64,000 nucleotides of DNA from Chromobacterium subtsugae. Lineage in GTDB: Bacteria > Pseudomonadota > Gammaproteobacteria > Burkholderiales > Chromobacteriaceae. The first letter of the stretch is position 1; each line of letters opens with the position of its first letter. The stretch covers positions 62,001 to 126,000 of the forward strand of contig NZ_JYKA01000001.1 of assembly GCF_001676875.1 (NCBI RefSeq). Direction: 5' to 3'. The notes beneath the pieces are model-generated. The model saw only the letters and a program-made list of their open reading frames with translations. It was not told the origin of the DNA and ran no database searches. Below are positions 37,129-45,118 of this stretch, in pieces. The position numbers and the translations under genes were made by a program.

Positions 37129-37174
37129 CGCCCGGGCGGCGGCCTGCCAGGCCGCGCCGCCTTTCTCCCTCGCC

Positions 37175-37200
37175 AACGCGCCGGCCCGCCGGCGCGTTTT
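37175..37200 (+). terminator. Rho-independent terminator after the tricorn gene
   Basis: AACGCGCCGGC-cc-GCCGGCGCGTT, an 11-base inverted repeat, followed by TTTT (the run starts within the stem). It lies 47 bases after the stop. Confidence 0.8.
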
Positions 37201-37339
37201 CGCATCCGCGATGCCAAGCGCGCATTTGGCAAAAAATACCAGTACATTGGCCTCAAAAGGGCAAATCTATATACTTACCGGCACAAAAATGGAATGTCGT
37301 TCCACACCTTCGCCAAATGACAATAACAGGAGCGCAAAC

Positions 37340-38089
37340 ATGAGTCTGCCCATGGTCAAAGAGCAGGAAAAGGTGCGTCTGGTCTTGCAAAAACAAGACA
37401 TCCCGCCCGCCTTCAAGATCAACGTCAAGCTGTTCGCCGATGTCAGCGGCTCCTTCCGCGACGAATTCACCAGCCCGCTGCCCGGCGGCGGCTACGTGGT
37501 GGACCCCTTCTTCACCGCCGCACTGGCGATAGCCGGCGAGATCGACCCCGACCGCAACATCCAGATCATCGGCTTCTCCGACCGCGCGCTGGATACCGGC
37601 GACTACTCGCTGGACCATGCCGGCAACCTCCGCCAGGAATTCCTCCGCCGCGCCCAGCCCATCCTGTGGGGCAGCACCGATTACGGCCGCGCGCTGCAGG
37701 CGCTGCTGGAAAGCGAGGGCATGGCCAGCAAGCTGGGCGGGCTGATCAAGGGCCTGTTCGGCTTCGGCAAGAAAACGCCGCCGCCGCGCAAGGAGGCTTA
37801 CCTCGCGCTCTTCGTCTCCGACGGCGAGGACATGGGCTCCCACCAGTATTTCCTGTCGCAGCTGCGCCAGCTGGCCGAAATGGGCACCTTCGTCGTGCTG
37901 ATCGGCGCCAATTCCGACAAAAAAGTCCAGTTCGAGCGGATGCGCGAAGCCGCCGAAGCGGTGGAAGGCTGCACCTTCCACCGCTTGACCGACCTCGCCG
38001 CGCTGAAAACCCAGCAGCTTTACGAGCGCATATTCGACCAGGAATTCAAGCGCTGGCACGCCCAGTTGCCGGCCGAATACCGCGCCTGA
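37340..38089 (+). CDS. VWA-domain protein, TerF-like
   Basis: A 249-residue von Willebrand A-type protein of the kind found in Ter (tellurium resistance) clusters. The MIDAS metal site is intact: D34-x-S36-x-S38 (FADVSGSF), the threonine in WGSTDYGRAL and the aspartate in FVSDGED. No signal peptide is present, so it is cytoplasmic. AGGAG lies nine bases before the ATG at 37340. It heads a tight four-gene set with TerD, a coiled-coil protein and TelA. VWA proteins of this type are thought to act as metal-dependent scaffolds; that is family knowledge. Confidence 0.87.
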   Translation: MSLPMVKEQEKVRLVLQKQDIPPAFKINVKLFADVSGSFRDEFTSPLPGGGYVVDPFFTAALAIAGEIDPDRNIQIIGFSDRALDTGDYSLDHAGNLRQEFLRRAQPILWGSTDYGRALQALLESEGMASKLGGLIKGLFGFGKKTPPPRKEAYLALFVSDGEDMGSHQYFLSQLRQLAEMGTFVVLIGANSDKKVQFERMREAAEAVEGCTFHRLTDLAALKTQQLYERIFDQEFKRWHAQLPAEYRA

Positions 38090-38125
38090 CCGTCCCGCTC
38101 CCGATCTCCTTCAGAAAGACTTTCC

Positions 38126-38716
38126 ATGTTACCGATGCAAAAAGGCGGCAGCCTGCCGCTGATCAAGAACAGCGCGCCGCTGAATGAAATCCGCCTGGAA
38201 CTGTCCTGGTCGCCGCCGCAACACAGCGCCAAGGGCAGCTACGACCTCGACACCAGCGCTTTCCCGCTCAACAGCCAGGGCGGCGGCCCGATGGGCGCCA
38301 TCGCTGATGTCGGCCACATCTGCTACTGGGGCCAGCAAAAAACCCCGTCGATGGAACACCTGCTGGGCGACTCCCGCTCCGGCGACGCCAAAGGCCCGGA
38401 CGAGGCCATCCTGATCCGTCTGCACGCCTTGCCGGCCAACTGCGACGTGGTGGCGCTGGTCGCCACCATAGACAAGGCGACCGCCCGCGGCCAGACCTTC
38501 GCCGAAGTGGCCGACGCCAGCATGCGCGTCTACAACCAGCAAACCGACGAATTGCTGTGCCAGGTCGACCTGGCCGCGCTGGACGCCGGCTCCACCGGCT
38601 GCCTGTTCGCCAGCATCCGCAAGCAAGGCCAGGCCTGGAGCGTGGAAAACGTCAATCAGGGCTACCCGGGCAAAGAGCTGCCGGACTTCTTCCACCTGTT
38701 CGGCTACCAGGGCTGA
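38126..38716 (+). CDS. TerD-family protein
   Basis: A 196-residue TerD/TerE/CABP-type protein. It opens with MQKGGSLPLIKNSAPLNEIR, the family start, and keeps the calcium-binding style SYDLDTSAFPL. A later GAIADVGHICYWGQQ and the DEAILIRLHALP segment also fit. TerD domains bind calcium and are found with TelA and VWA proteins in envelope or chemical-stress clusters. It lies 36 bases after the VWA gene and is followed after one base by the coiled-coil gene. Confidence 0.88.
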   Translation: MLPMQKGGSLPLIKNSAPLNEIRLELSWSPPQHSAKGSYDLDTSAFPLNSQGGGPMGAIADVGHICYWGQQKTPSMEHLLGDSRSGDAKGPDEAILIRLHALPANCDVVALVATIDKATARGQTFAEVADASMRVYNQQTDELLCQVDLAALDAGSTGCLFASIRKQGQAWSVENVNQGYPGKELPDFFHLFGYQG

Positions 38717-38717
38717 C

Positions 38718-39419
38718 ATGTCCGACTACCGCGGCCTGTTCGACGCCCAGCCGCCGCGAGCGCAAGCCGCCGCGCCCGAAGCGGCGCGGCCGGACCCGCG
38801 CGCCCTGTTCGACCGCATGCCTGGCGCGCCCGGCGCGGCCGATGCCCGCCCGCCGGCCGCGCCGGCCAGTATCGCCACGCCGACCGGGTTGCAGCGCCGC
38901 TACGACGAATTGCTGCGGCAGAACGAAGGCCTGGCCCACCGGGTGATAGACCTCGTGCAATCGCTGAAGCTGCGCGAAACCCGGCTCGACCAGCAGTTCC
39001 GCCAGGCGCAGCGGCAGGCCCGGGAGCTGCAGCAACTGATGCGGCCGCGCTGGCGCCTGCCCTGGGGCCAGCCGGCGGCGGACAAGACGCGCGGCCACCA
39101 ACTGATAGACCAGTTGCAGGGTTTTCTGCGCAGCGAAATGAAGCCGGACGTGTTCATCAGCAAGGACATGGACGAGCTGCAAAGGCAGACCGGCTACCTG
39201 GAGCGGCTTTCGGCGACGCTGCAAACCGACGCCGGCGCGCTGCTGCCGCCCGACGCCGAACTGCGGCAGCGCATCGGCACCCAGGCCCATATCCTTGCCA
39301 TGCAGGCCGCGTCCAGCCGGCAATTGATAGAACAACTGCAACGCCAATTACAGGACATCGAAGACTGGCGCGCCAACTTCCTGTCCCTGCTGGTGATAGA
39401 CATCCAGCAACGTTTGTGA
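38718..39419 (+). CDS. unknown coiled-coil protein of the Ter/Tel cassette
   Basis: Not recognised as a family. The 233-residue protein begins with two copies of a short motif, Y4-x-x-LFD (residues 4-9) and PRALFD (27-32). A Pro/Ala-rich linker follows to about residue 55. The rest is helical and probably coiled coil (residues about 60-112 and 165-230; QFRQAQRQARELQQLM, RQLIEQLQRQLQDIED). It lies between TerD and TelA. In other bacteria that place beside telA is often held by XpaC-like proteins, so it could be a functional stand-in; I do not see clear homology. Confidence 0.75.
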   Translation: MSDYRGLFDAQPPRAQAAAPEAARPDPRALFDRMPGAPGAADARPPAAPASIATPTGLQRRYDELLRQNEGLAHRVIDLVQSLKLRETRLDQQFRQAQRQARELQQLMRPRWRLPWGQPAADKTRGHQLIDQLQGFLRSEMKPDVFISKDMDELQRQTGYLERLSATLQTDAGALLPPDAELRQRIGTQAHILAMQAASSRQLIEQLQRQLQDIEDWRANFLSLLVIDIQQRL

Positions 39420-39426
39420 GACCCCG

Positions 39427-40500
39427 ATGCCCCAATACCAAAACCTGTTCGATCGCCCGGCCGCGGCGGCCACCCAGAGCGCCGTCCCCGCCACCACCGC
39501 AGCCGCAAGCGCGCCCGACCCCATCCTCATCAGTCAGCTGCGCCAGCTCGCCAGCGACAAGCTCGAAGAGATAGGCGGCAGCCAGACCCGCCAGCTGCTG
39601 GGCTTGTCCGACCAGTTGCTGGCCAAGACCCGCGCCGGCGACACCGGCGCCTTCGGCCGCGGCATGAACGACGTGCTGCGGCTGATGAGTTCGGTGCAAT
39701 TCGACCAGCTCGGCAGCCCGGACGGCCTGAGCGGCCTGGTGGACAAGGTGCGCCGCGCCTTCAAGCTGGCGAAAGTGGACCTGGCGCAGGCCTTCGACAG
39801 CGCCAAGGGCCAGATAGACAAGATTTGCGCCGATTTGCGCCAGCGGCTGCAGGTGCTGGAAGGCGACAACCGGTGGCTGAACGGCGCTTATGCCGCCAAC
39901 CTCAACGACATGCAGGCGCTGGAGCAGCTGCTGCCGGCGCTGGAAGCCGTGCGCGACGAAGAAGCCGCCAAGCTGGCGGCGATGAACCCCGCCGAGCCGA
40001 TGCCGATGGCCGAGCAGCGCCAGCGGGTGGACCGGCTGGGCCGCCGCGTCGAGGCGATCGCGCTGCAGATCCACCAGTCCAAGCTGCGCGCGATGCAGAT
40101 CAAGGGGCTGGAGGACGCCAACCGCGGCATCCACGACGATTTCCGCGCGCTGCTGGAAAACGCGATCCCCGCCTGGAGCGCCGAGATCGGCATGGGTTTG
40201 CTCAGCCTGCGCCAGAAGGCCAATATCGAGATCAGCAACCGGGTCAAAGATCAGATCCAGGCGTCGATGAAGCGCGCCGCTGACCAGATCCACGACAATG
40301 TGCTGGGCGCGGAGAAGGCACTGCAGCGCCAAGCGGTGGATGTCGCCACGCTGCGCCACGTGCAGGACAAGACGGTGGCGATGATCCAGCAAAAGATTCA
40401 GTTGGCGGAACAGCGCGACCGCCAGCGTCTGCAAACCATGGAGGAACTGGCGCGGATGGAGCAGGAACTGAAGCAGTCGCTGCGTCAGCTCGGCAGCTAA
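39427..40500 (+). CDS. TelA-family toxic anion resistance protein
   Basis: A 357-residue, mostly helical protein of the TelA (toxic anion resistance) family. Recognisable parts are GQIDKICADLRQRLQVLEGDNRWLN in two adjoining pieces near residue 120, SKLRAMQIKGLEDANR, and ALLENAIPAWSAEIGMGLL. The family is linked to tellurite resistance and antimicrobial or detergent stress, but its activity is unknown. It starts MPQYQNLFD, with the same YxxLFD at residues 4-9 as the preceding protein. It ends four bases into the convergent tilS end. Confidence 0.9.
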   Translation: MPQYQNLFDRPAAAATQSAVPATTAAASAPDPILISQLRQLASDKLEEIGGSQTRQLLGLSDQLLAKTRAGDTGAFGRGMNDVLRLMSSVQFDQLGSPDGLSGLVDKVRRAFKLAKVDLAQAFDSAKGQIDKICADLRQRLQVLEGDNRWLNGAYAANLNDMQALEQLLPALEAVRDEEAAKLAAMNPAEPMPMAEQRQRVDRLGRRVEAIALQIHQSKLRAMQIKGLEDANRGIHDDFRALLENAIPAWSAEIGMGLLSLRQKANIEISNRVKDQIQASMKRAADQIHDNVLGAEKALQRQAVDVATLRHVQDKTVAMIQQKIQLAEQRDRQRLQTMEELARMEQELKQSLRQLGS

Positions 40501-41831
40501 GCCCTGGCCGGGTCGCCATGGCCGGCGCGGACCGGCGTCCAGCGCGGCCACCAGCCCGGCCCTGTCGAATGGACGAAGGAAATCGCGATGCCGGGCAGTG
40601 CCAGCAATTGGCCGTCGGCGCCATACAGCAGCGGCCAGCGCTGGCGCAGCAGCGGCGGCAGGCCCGCTTCGCGCAGCAGGTCTTTCACTTCGCGCCGGCC
40701 GACCTGGGCCGGCAACTTCTCGCCGCCGCGGCGCAATGCCAGCCACAAACCGGCCAGCGCCGCGTCTGGCAGGCCGCGTTCGCGCCACTCCCAGCTCAAC
40801 TCGCCGCCCCAGGCGGGCAGGCTCAGCGCCCGTCCGCCGCGGCAATCTGGCAACACTTCTGACCCGTGACTGAGCTGAACTTTCGGCCAGGCCTGCAGGG
40901 TATCGGCAAAACGCAACAGATGGCCGGCAGGCAGCGCCAGTTGCGGAGAGCCGGCCGCATGATGCGCCTGCCGCAAAAACTCCAGCAAGGCGCCCGGCTC
41001 CGGCGCACTCCAGCCCAGGCTTTCGATCCAGGCCAGCACCGATTGGCGCTGGCGCGGCCCCGACAGCGCCGCCAACGCTGGGAGGCTCAAACCCGCCTCG
41101 CAGCGGCAGGCGCGCAGATCGGCGTCGGCCACTTCCTGCAAGATGGCGGCGGCGTCGGCCTGCAGCGCGGCGGCGCGCGCCAGATGGCGGCGGTAATGCG
41201 GAACGCCGCGCTCGATGCGCGGCAGCACTTCCAGCCGCAACAGATTGCGGCGGTAACGGGTGTCCTGGTTGCTTTCGTCTTCCACCCAGGCCAGGCTTTG
41301 CCGGCGAACATGGGCTTCCAGTTCGGCGCGCGTCAGCGCCAGCAACGGCCGCCATAGCAGCTTGCCGCCCGCCAGCGGCCGCAGCGCCGGCATCGCCGCC
41401 AGCGCCTTCGCCCCGCCGCCGCGCAACAGTTGCAGCAGCACCGTCTCCGCCTGATCATCCAGATGGTGCGCCAACACCACCACCCCGGCGGCCGACTCCC
41501 GATAGGCCGCGTAGCGCGCATCGCGCGCCGCCGCTTCCAGGCTGTCGCCGCCCGCCGCCGTCACCGCCACGCGCGCGACGCGCAATGGCACTTGCAACGC
41601 TGCGCACAACTGCTCGCAATGCCGCGCCCAGGCGTCGGCATTGGGGCTCAGTCCATGGTGGACATGCACCGCCGACAACCGCAGGCCCGGCATCTCCTCG
41701 CGTACCCCGCACAGCAGCGACAGCAGCGCCACCGAGTCCAGGCCGCCGGAGAGGCCCACCTCAAAAGAACATTGGCCGGACAATTCGTCCGGCCAATGCT
41801 TGATGAGGCGCCCGATCAGATCAGGCGGCAT
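40497..41831 (-). CDS. tilS: tRNA(Ile)-lysidine synthase
   Basis: A 444-residue ATP-dependent enzyme that puts lysidine at C34 of tRNA-Ile(CAU), changing its decoding from AUG to AUA. The PP-loop is [10 protein letters not shown], followed by [38 protein letters not shown] and the tRNA-binding [17 protein letters not shown]. The C-terminal domain is present. The ATG at 41831 lies 11 bases inside the end of accA, so translation is probably coupled to it. Confidence 0.95.
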   Translation of the reverse strand: MPPDLIGRLIKHWPDELSGQCSFEVGLSGGLDSVALLSLLCGVREEMPGLRLSAVHVHHGLSPNADAWARHCEQLCAALQVPLRVARVAVTAAGGDSLEAAARDARYAAYRESAAGVVVLAHHLDDQAETVLLQLLRGGGAKALAAMPALRPLAGGKLLWRPLLALTRAELEAHVRRQSLAWVEDESNQDTRYRRNLLRLEVLPRIERGVPHYRRHLARAAALQADAAAILQEVADADLRACRCEAGLSLPALAALSGPRQRQSVLAWIESLGWSAPEPGALLEFLRQAHHAAGSPQLALPAGHLLRFADTLQAWPKVQLSHGSEVLPDCRGGRALSLPAWGGELSWEWRERGLPDAALAGLWLALRRGGEKLPAQVGRREVKDLLREAGLPPLLRQRWPLLYGADGQLLALPGIAISFVHSTGPGWWPRWTPVRAGHGDPARA

Positions 41832-42786
41832 CTTCCTTGAAGCGGCCATAGCTCATCAGGCGGTCGAAGCGCTGTTTCAGCAATTCTTCCAGCGGCTTGG
41901 ACTGCACTTCCTTCAATTCGTCCTGCAGCACGCGCTTGATGGTAGTCATCATTTGCGCGTGGTCGCGGTGGGCGCCGCCCACCGGCTCGTTGACCACCCG
42001 GTCGATCAGACCCAGGGTTTTCAGGCGCGGCGCGGTGATGCCCAGCGCCTCGGCGGCGTCGGACGCGCGCTCTGCGGTCTTCCACAGAATGGAGGCGCAG
42101 CCTTCCGGCGAAATCACCGAATAGGTGGCGTACTGCAGCATGTTGACGTGGTCGCCCACCGCGATCGCCAGCGCGCCGCCGGAACCGCCCTCGCCTATCA
42201 CCGTGACGATGATGGGCACGCGCAAGCGGGTCATCTCATATAGATTGCGGCCGATGGCCTCGGACTGGCCGCGCTCCTCGGCGCCAATGCCGGGCCAGGC
42301 GCCGGTGGTGTCGACGAAAGTCAGCACCGGGATGCCGAACTTCTCGGCCAGCTTCATCAGGCGCAGCGCCTTGCGATAGCCTTCCGGGTGCGGCATGCCG
42401 AAATTGCGGCGGATCTTTTCCTTGGTATCGCGGCCCTTCTGCTGGCCGATCACCATCACCGATTGGCCATTGAAGCGGGCCAGGCCGCCCACGATGGCGG
42501 CGTCGTCGGCGAAAGCGCGGTCGCCATGCAGCTCTTCAAAGTCGGTAAAGATGGCCTGGATGTAGTCCAGGGTATAAGGACGCTGCGGGTGGCGCGCCAC
42601 CATCGCGATCTGCGACGGGGTCAGCTTGGCATACAGCGTCTTGGTGAGCTCCAGGCTCTTCTTCTGCAGGCGGGCGATTTCCTCGGATATGTCCAGCACC
42701 GAGTCATCCTGAACAAAACGCAGTTCTTCTATTTTGTTCTCAAGCTCGGCGATCGGCTGCTCAAAATCGAGAAAGGTCGGCTTCAT
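41821..42786 (-). CDS. accA: acetyl-CoA carboxylase carboxyltransferase subunit alpha
   Basis: A 321-residue alpha subunit of the carboxyltransferase that, with AccD, makes malonyl-CoA for fatty acid synthesis. The length is standard. Family segments are [63 protein letters not shown] and [20 protein letters not shown] (each quoted as part of a longer conserved run). tilS follows and overlaps it, an arrangement common in beta-proteobacteria. Confidence 0.97.
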   Translation of the reverse strand: MKPTFLDFEQPIAELENKIEELRFVQDDSVLDISEEIARLQKKSLELTKTLYAKLTPSQIAMVARHPQRPYTLDYIQAIFTDFEELHGDRAFADDAAIVGGLARFNGQSVMVIGQQKGRDTKEKIRRNFGMPHPEGYRKALRLMKLAEKFGIPVLTFVDTTGAWPGIGAEERGQSEAIGRNLYEMTRLRVPIIVTVIGEGGSGGALAIAVGDHVNMLQYATYSVISPEGCASILWKTAERASDAAEALGITAPRLKTLGLIDRVVNEPVGGAHRDHAQMMTTIKRVLQDELKEVQSKPLEELLKQRFDRLMSYGRFKEDAA

Positions 42787-42931
42787 TCTTCACATCATCC
42801 GGTCAAAACCTAATCGCGGCATGATACATGAGGCGTAAAGTCGCCGTCACCCGTTACGCTGGCAAAACGACAGAAAAATGGAGCAAATATTCAAAACGGG
42901 CGGCTTTGTTAAAAAAACTACGGCAAGGCCC

Positions 42932-42960
42932 TTGCGCAAGCTTAAACCCTGTGCTTTAAT
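42932..42960 (+). promoter_or_regulatory. promoter of the tRNA cluster
   Basis: TTGCGC (42932-42937) and TTTAAT (42955-42960) are separated by 17 bases and followed by the GC-rich discriminator TCGCCTCCTCG, a typical stringently controlled stable-RNA promoter. It lies about 40 bases before the first tRNA. Confidence 0.65.
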
Positions 42961-42999
42961 TCGCCTCCTCGCTGAAACGCAAGCAGCGAAACGAATTCA

Positions 43000-43075
43000 G
43001 GGCGTTTAGCTCAGTTGGTAGAGCGTCTGCCTTACAAGCAGAATGTCGGCGGTTCGACTCCGTCAACGCCCACCA
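43000..43075 (+). tRNA. tRNA-Val (anticodon TAC), copy 1
   Basis: A 76-base cloverleaf with an encoded CCA end. The acceptor stem pairs GGGCGTT with AACGCCC, the D-arm is GCTCAGTTGGTAGAGC, and the anticodon loop CTTACAA gives anticodon TAC, which reads GUA and GUG valine codons. The T-loop is TTCGACT. Copy 2 at 43189 is identical. Confidence 0.98.
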
Positions 43076-43086
43076 GTTTTACGGTT

Positions 43087-43163
43087 GGAGTGGTAGTTCA
43101 GTTGGTTAGAATACCGGCCTGTCACGCCGGGGGTCGCGGGTTCGAGTCCCGTCCACTCCGCCA
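43087..43163 (+). tRNA. tRNA-Asp (anticodon GTC), copy 1
   Basis: A 77-base cloverleaf with an encoded CCA end. The acceptor stem starts GGAGTGG, the anticodon loop CTGTCAC gives GTC (Asp), and the T-loop is TTCGAGT. It is 11 bases after the tRNA-Val and shares its transcript. Confidence 0.98.
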
Positions 43164-43188
43164 ACAATACAAAGCAGTACCCGTTTAC

Positions 43189-43264
43189 GGGCGTTTAGCT
43201 CAGTTGGTAGAGCGTCTGCCTTACAAGCAGAATGTCGGCGGTTCGACTCCGTCAACGCCCACCA
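43189..43264 (+). tRNA. tRNA-Val (anticodon TAC), copy 2
   Basis: Identical to the copy at 43000-43075, including the encoded CCA. It begins the second unit of a tandem duplication. Confidence 0.98.
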
Positions 43265-43274
43265 GTTTGCGGTT

Positions 43275-43351
43275 GGAGTGGTAGTTCAGTTGGTTAGAAT
43301 ACCGGCCTGTCACGCCGGGGGTCGCGGGTTCGAGTCCCGTCCACTCCGCCA
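43275..43351 (+). tRNA. tRNA-Asp (anticodon GTC), copy 2
   Basis: Identical to the copy at 43087-43163, with encoded CCA. It is the last tRNA of the cluster and lies 10 bases before a terminator. Confidence 0.98.
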
Positions 43352-43360
43352 ATAGTCACA

Positions 43361-43386
43361 AAAGCAGCCTTAGGGCTGCTTTTTTG
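43361..43386 (+). terminator. Rho-independent terminator of the tRNA cluster
   Basis: AGCAGCC-ttag-GGCTGCT followed by six T residues. It lies 11 bases after the last tRNA. Confidence 0.92.
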
Positions 43387-43512
43387 CATTCTCGCCTCGC
43401 CCCGCCTCTCGCCCGCCCGATATGTCAAATAAATCCCAAGGCGGGGTTGCCAAACGCGCCCGCCGCGGTAATACTGGCAAACTTTATACATTTAACATCA
43501 AGAGATTATAGA

Positions 43513-45057
43513 ATGAACAAGGCAATCTTGCTGGCGGCATGCCTGGCCTGTCCGCCCGCCATCGCCAGCACGACCGCCGACACCGCCATCTGGCAATACC
43601 GGGTGCAGGCTGGCGATACCCTCTGGTCGGTCGCATCCCAGCACCTGGTCTCACCCAGCTACGTTCCGAAGCTGCAAGCGCAAAACCATATCGCCAATCC
43701 CTACAAGCTGCCGCCCGGCAGCCTGCTCAACATTCCCTACGCCTGGGTGAAGCAGGATGTCGCCGACGCGGTGCTGGACGACATGTCCGGCAAGGTGGGC
43801 GCCCAGGGCCGCAACGGCGCCACTCTCAGCCTGGTGCGCGGGCAACACTACCCCGGCGGCACCCGCTTCTCAACCGGCGACGACGCCATGCTGCGGCTGA
43901 AATTCCAGGACGGCTCCATGCTGGTGCTCAACGCCAACACCACGCTGACGCTGGAAAGCCAGGCCTACTACCCCAGCACCGGCGCCATCCAGTCGCAAAA
44001 CAAGCTGGAAAATGGCAGCACCGGCAGCTCGGTGATCCCCAATATCCTGATGCCCAGCCGCTATCGCATCCAGACGCCGTCGGCCGTCACCACCGTGCGC
44101 GGCACTGAATTCCGCGTGCGCAGCCAAAGCGACGACGACACCGCCGCCGAAGTGCTGCGCGGCACGGTAAACGTCAATGCCCGGCAAGGCGAGGTCGACG
44201 TGCCCGCCGGCTTCGGCAGCCGCGGCAAATCCGGCGACGGCCAGCCGGTCGCGCTGCCGCCGGCTCCGCCGCTGACAGGCCTGCCGCCAAGCTCCGCATT
44301 CAATCCCCCGCCGCTGCAATGGCAGGCGGCACCCGGAGAGGACGGCTACCACCTGTCCATCCACCAGCAAGGCGATCAACCGCGCCTGCTACAGGAACGC
44401 GACAGCGCGGCGCCGCGCTTTTATCCCGCCTTGCCGCAAAACGGCGCTTATCGCCTGACCATCCGCGCGGTCAACGCCGTCGGCCTGCAGGGCTTCGACA
44501 GCCAGCGCGACTTCGCGCTGCGCGCCTATCCGCTGCCGCCGCTGATAGTCGCAAGCCAGGGCCCGCAGCAGCAGCGCGGCCACACGATGACGCTGCGCAG
44601 CAGCGCCAGCGCAACCCAGCCGGCTTGGCTGCAAGTGGCGCGCGACGCCGGCTTCCAGCAATTGCTGTTCAACGGCCGCGTGGACGAGCCGCAGAAAAGC
44701 CTGGAACTGCCGGCCGCGGGCGCCTGGCACTGGCGCATGGCCTCCATCGCCGCCGACGGCGCCTTGGGCCCCTATGGCGATGCCCAGATCCTGGACGTGA
44801 CCGGCTGGCTGGGCCTGCCGGATCTGCGCGCCCCGGCTCTCGCCACCCGCCGCTATCCGCTGCCCGGCCTGCGCTATACCCTGTCGTTGATCCCCGCCGC
44901 GGGCCAAGCCGCCGCGCCGGCGTTCCAGCAAACTTCGGATCAGCCGCTCTGGCCGCTGCGCGACTTGCCGCGCGGCCGTTTTGCCGTCACCATCCATATT
45001 GACGACAACACCGGCTACCACGCCGAAGAGAAATACCCGTCGCTCGACCTGCCATGA
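43513..45057 (+). CDS. LysM- and FecR-domain exported protein
   Basis: A 514-residue protein with a signal peptide (about 18 residues, ending AIAS). A LysM peptidoglycan-binding domain follows at about residues 28-75 (YRVQAGDTLWSVASQHLV, LPPGSLLNIPY). A FecR domain lies at about 100-220 (TGDDAMLRLKFQDGSMLVL, RIQTPSAVTTVRGTEFRV). The C-terminal half holds Fn3-like repeats (YRLTIRAVNAVGLQGFDSQR). It should sit in the periplasm bound to the wall. It is followed 61 bases on by a CHASE2-GGDEF cyclase. FecR/CHASE2 gene pairs are common, so it may feed a signal to that sensor. Confidence 0.87.
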   Translation: MNKAILLAACLACPPAIASTTADTAIWQYRVQAGDTLWSVASQHLVSPSYVPKLQAQNHIANPYKLPPGSLLNIPYAWVKQDVADAVLDDMSGKVGAQGRNGATLSLVRGQHYPGGTRFSTGDDAMLRLKFQDGSMLVLNANTTLTLESQAYYPSTGAIQSQNKLENGSTGSSVIPNILMPSRYRIQTPSAVTTVRGTEFRVRSQSDDDTAAEVLRGTVNVNARQGEVDVPAGFGSRGKSGDGQPVALPPAPPLTGLPPSSAFNPPPLQWQAAPGEDGYHLSIHQQGDQPRLLQERDSAAPRFYPALPQNGAYRLTIRAVNAVGLQGFDSQRDFALRAYPLPPLIVASQGPQQQRGHTMTLRSSASATQPAWLQVARDAGFQQLLFNGRVDEPQKSLELPAAGAWHWRMASIAADGALGPYGDAQILDVTGWLGLPDLRAPALATRRYPLPGLRYTLSLIPAAGQAAAPAFQQTSDQPLWPLRDLPRGRFAVTIHIDDNTGYHAEEKYPSLDLP

Positions 45058-45118
45058 GGGCGGCGCCGCCCTCCGCCATGTCCACTCCCCGAGCGTGGGT
45101 CTGAATCCGGAAAAGTTA

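Larger units (their letters stand above)
43000..43351 (+). repeat. tandem duplication of a tRNA-Val/tRNA-Asp unit
   Basis: Two copies of a Val-Asp unit (43000-43163 and 43189-43351) follow each other. The tRNAs are identical. The spacers inside the units differ slightly (11 bases against 10), though both contain CGGTT or GCGGTT, and the 25-base linker between units is unique. This is a recent duplication or one kept alike by gene conversion. Confidence 0.93.

Noticed and set aside
43000-43351. Tandem tRNA repeat considered as a CRISPR-like or integrase attachment repeat
   Set aside because: The repeats are full tRNA genes with cloverleaf structure and CCA ends; no integrase or island follows.
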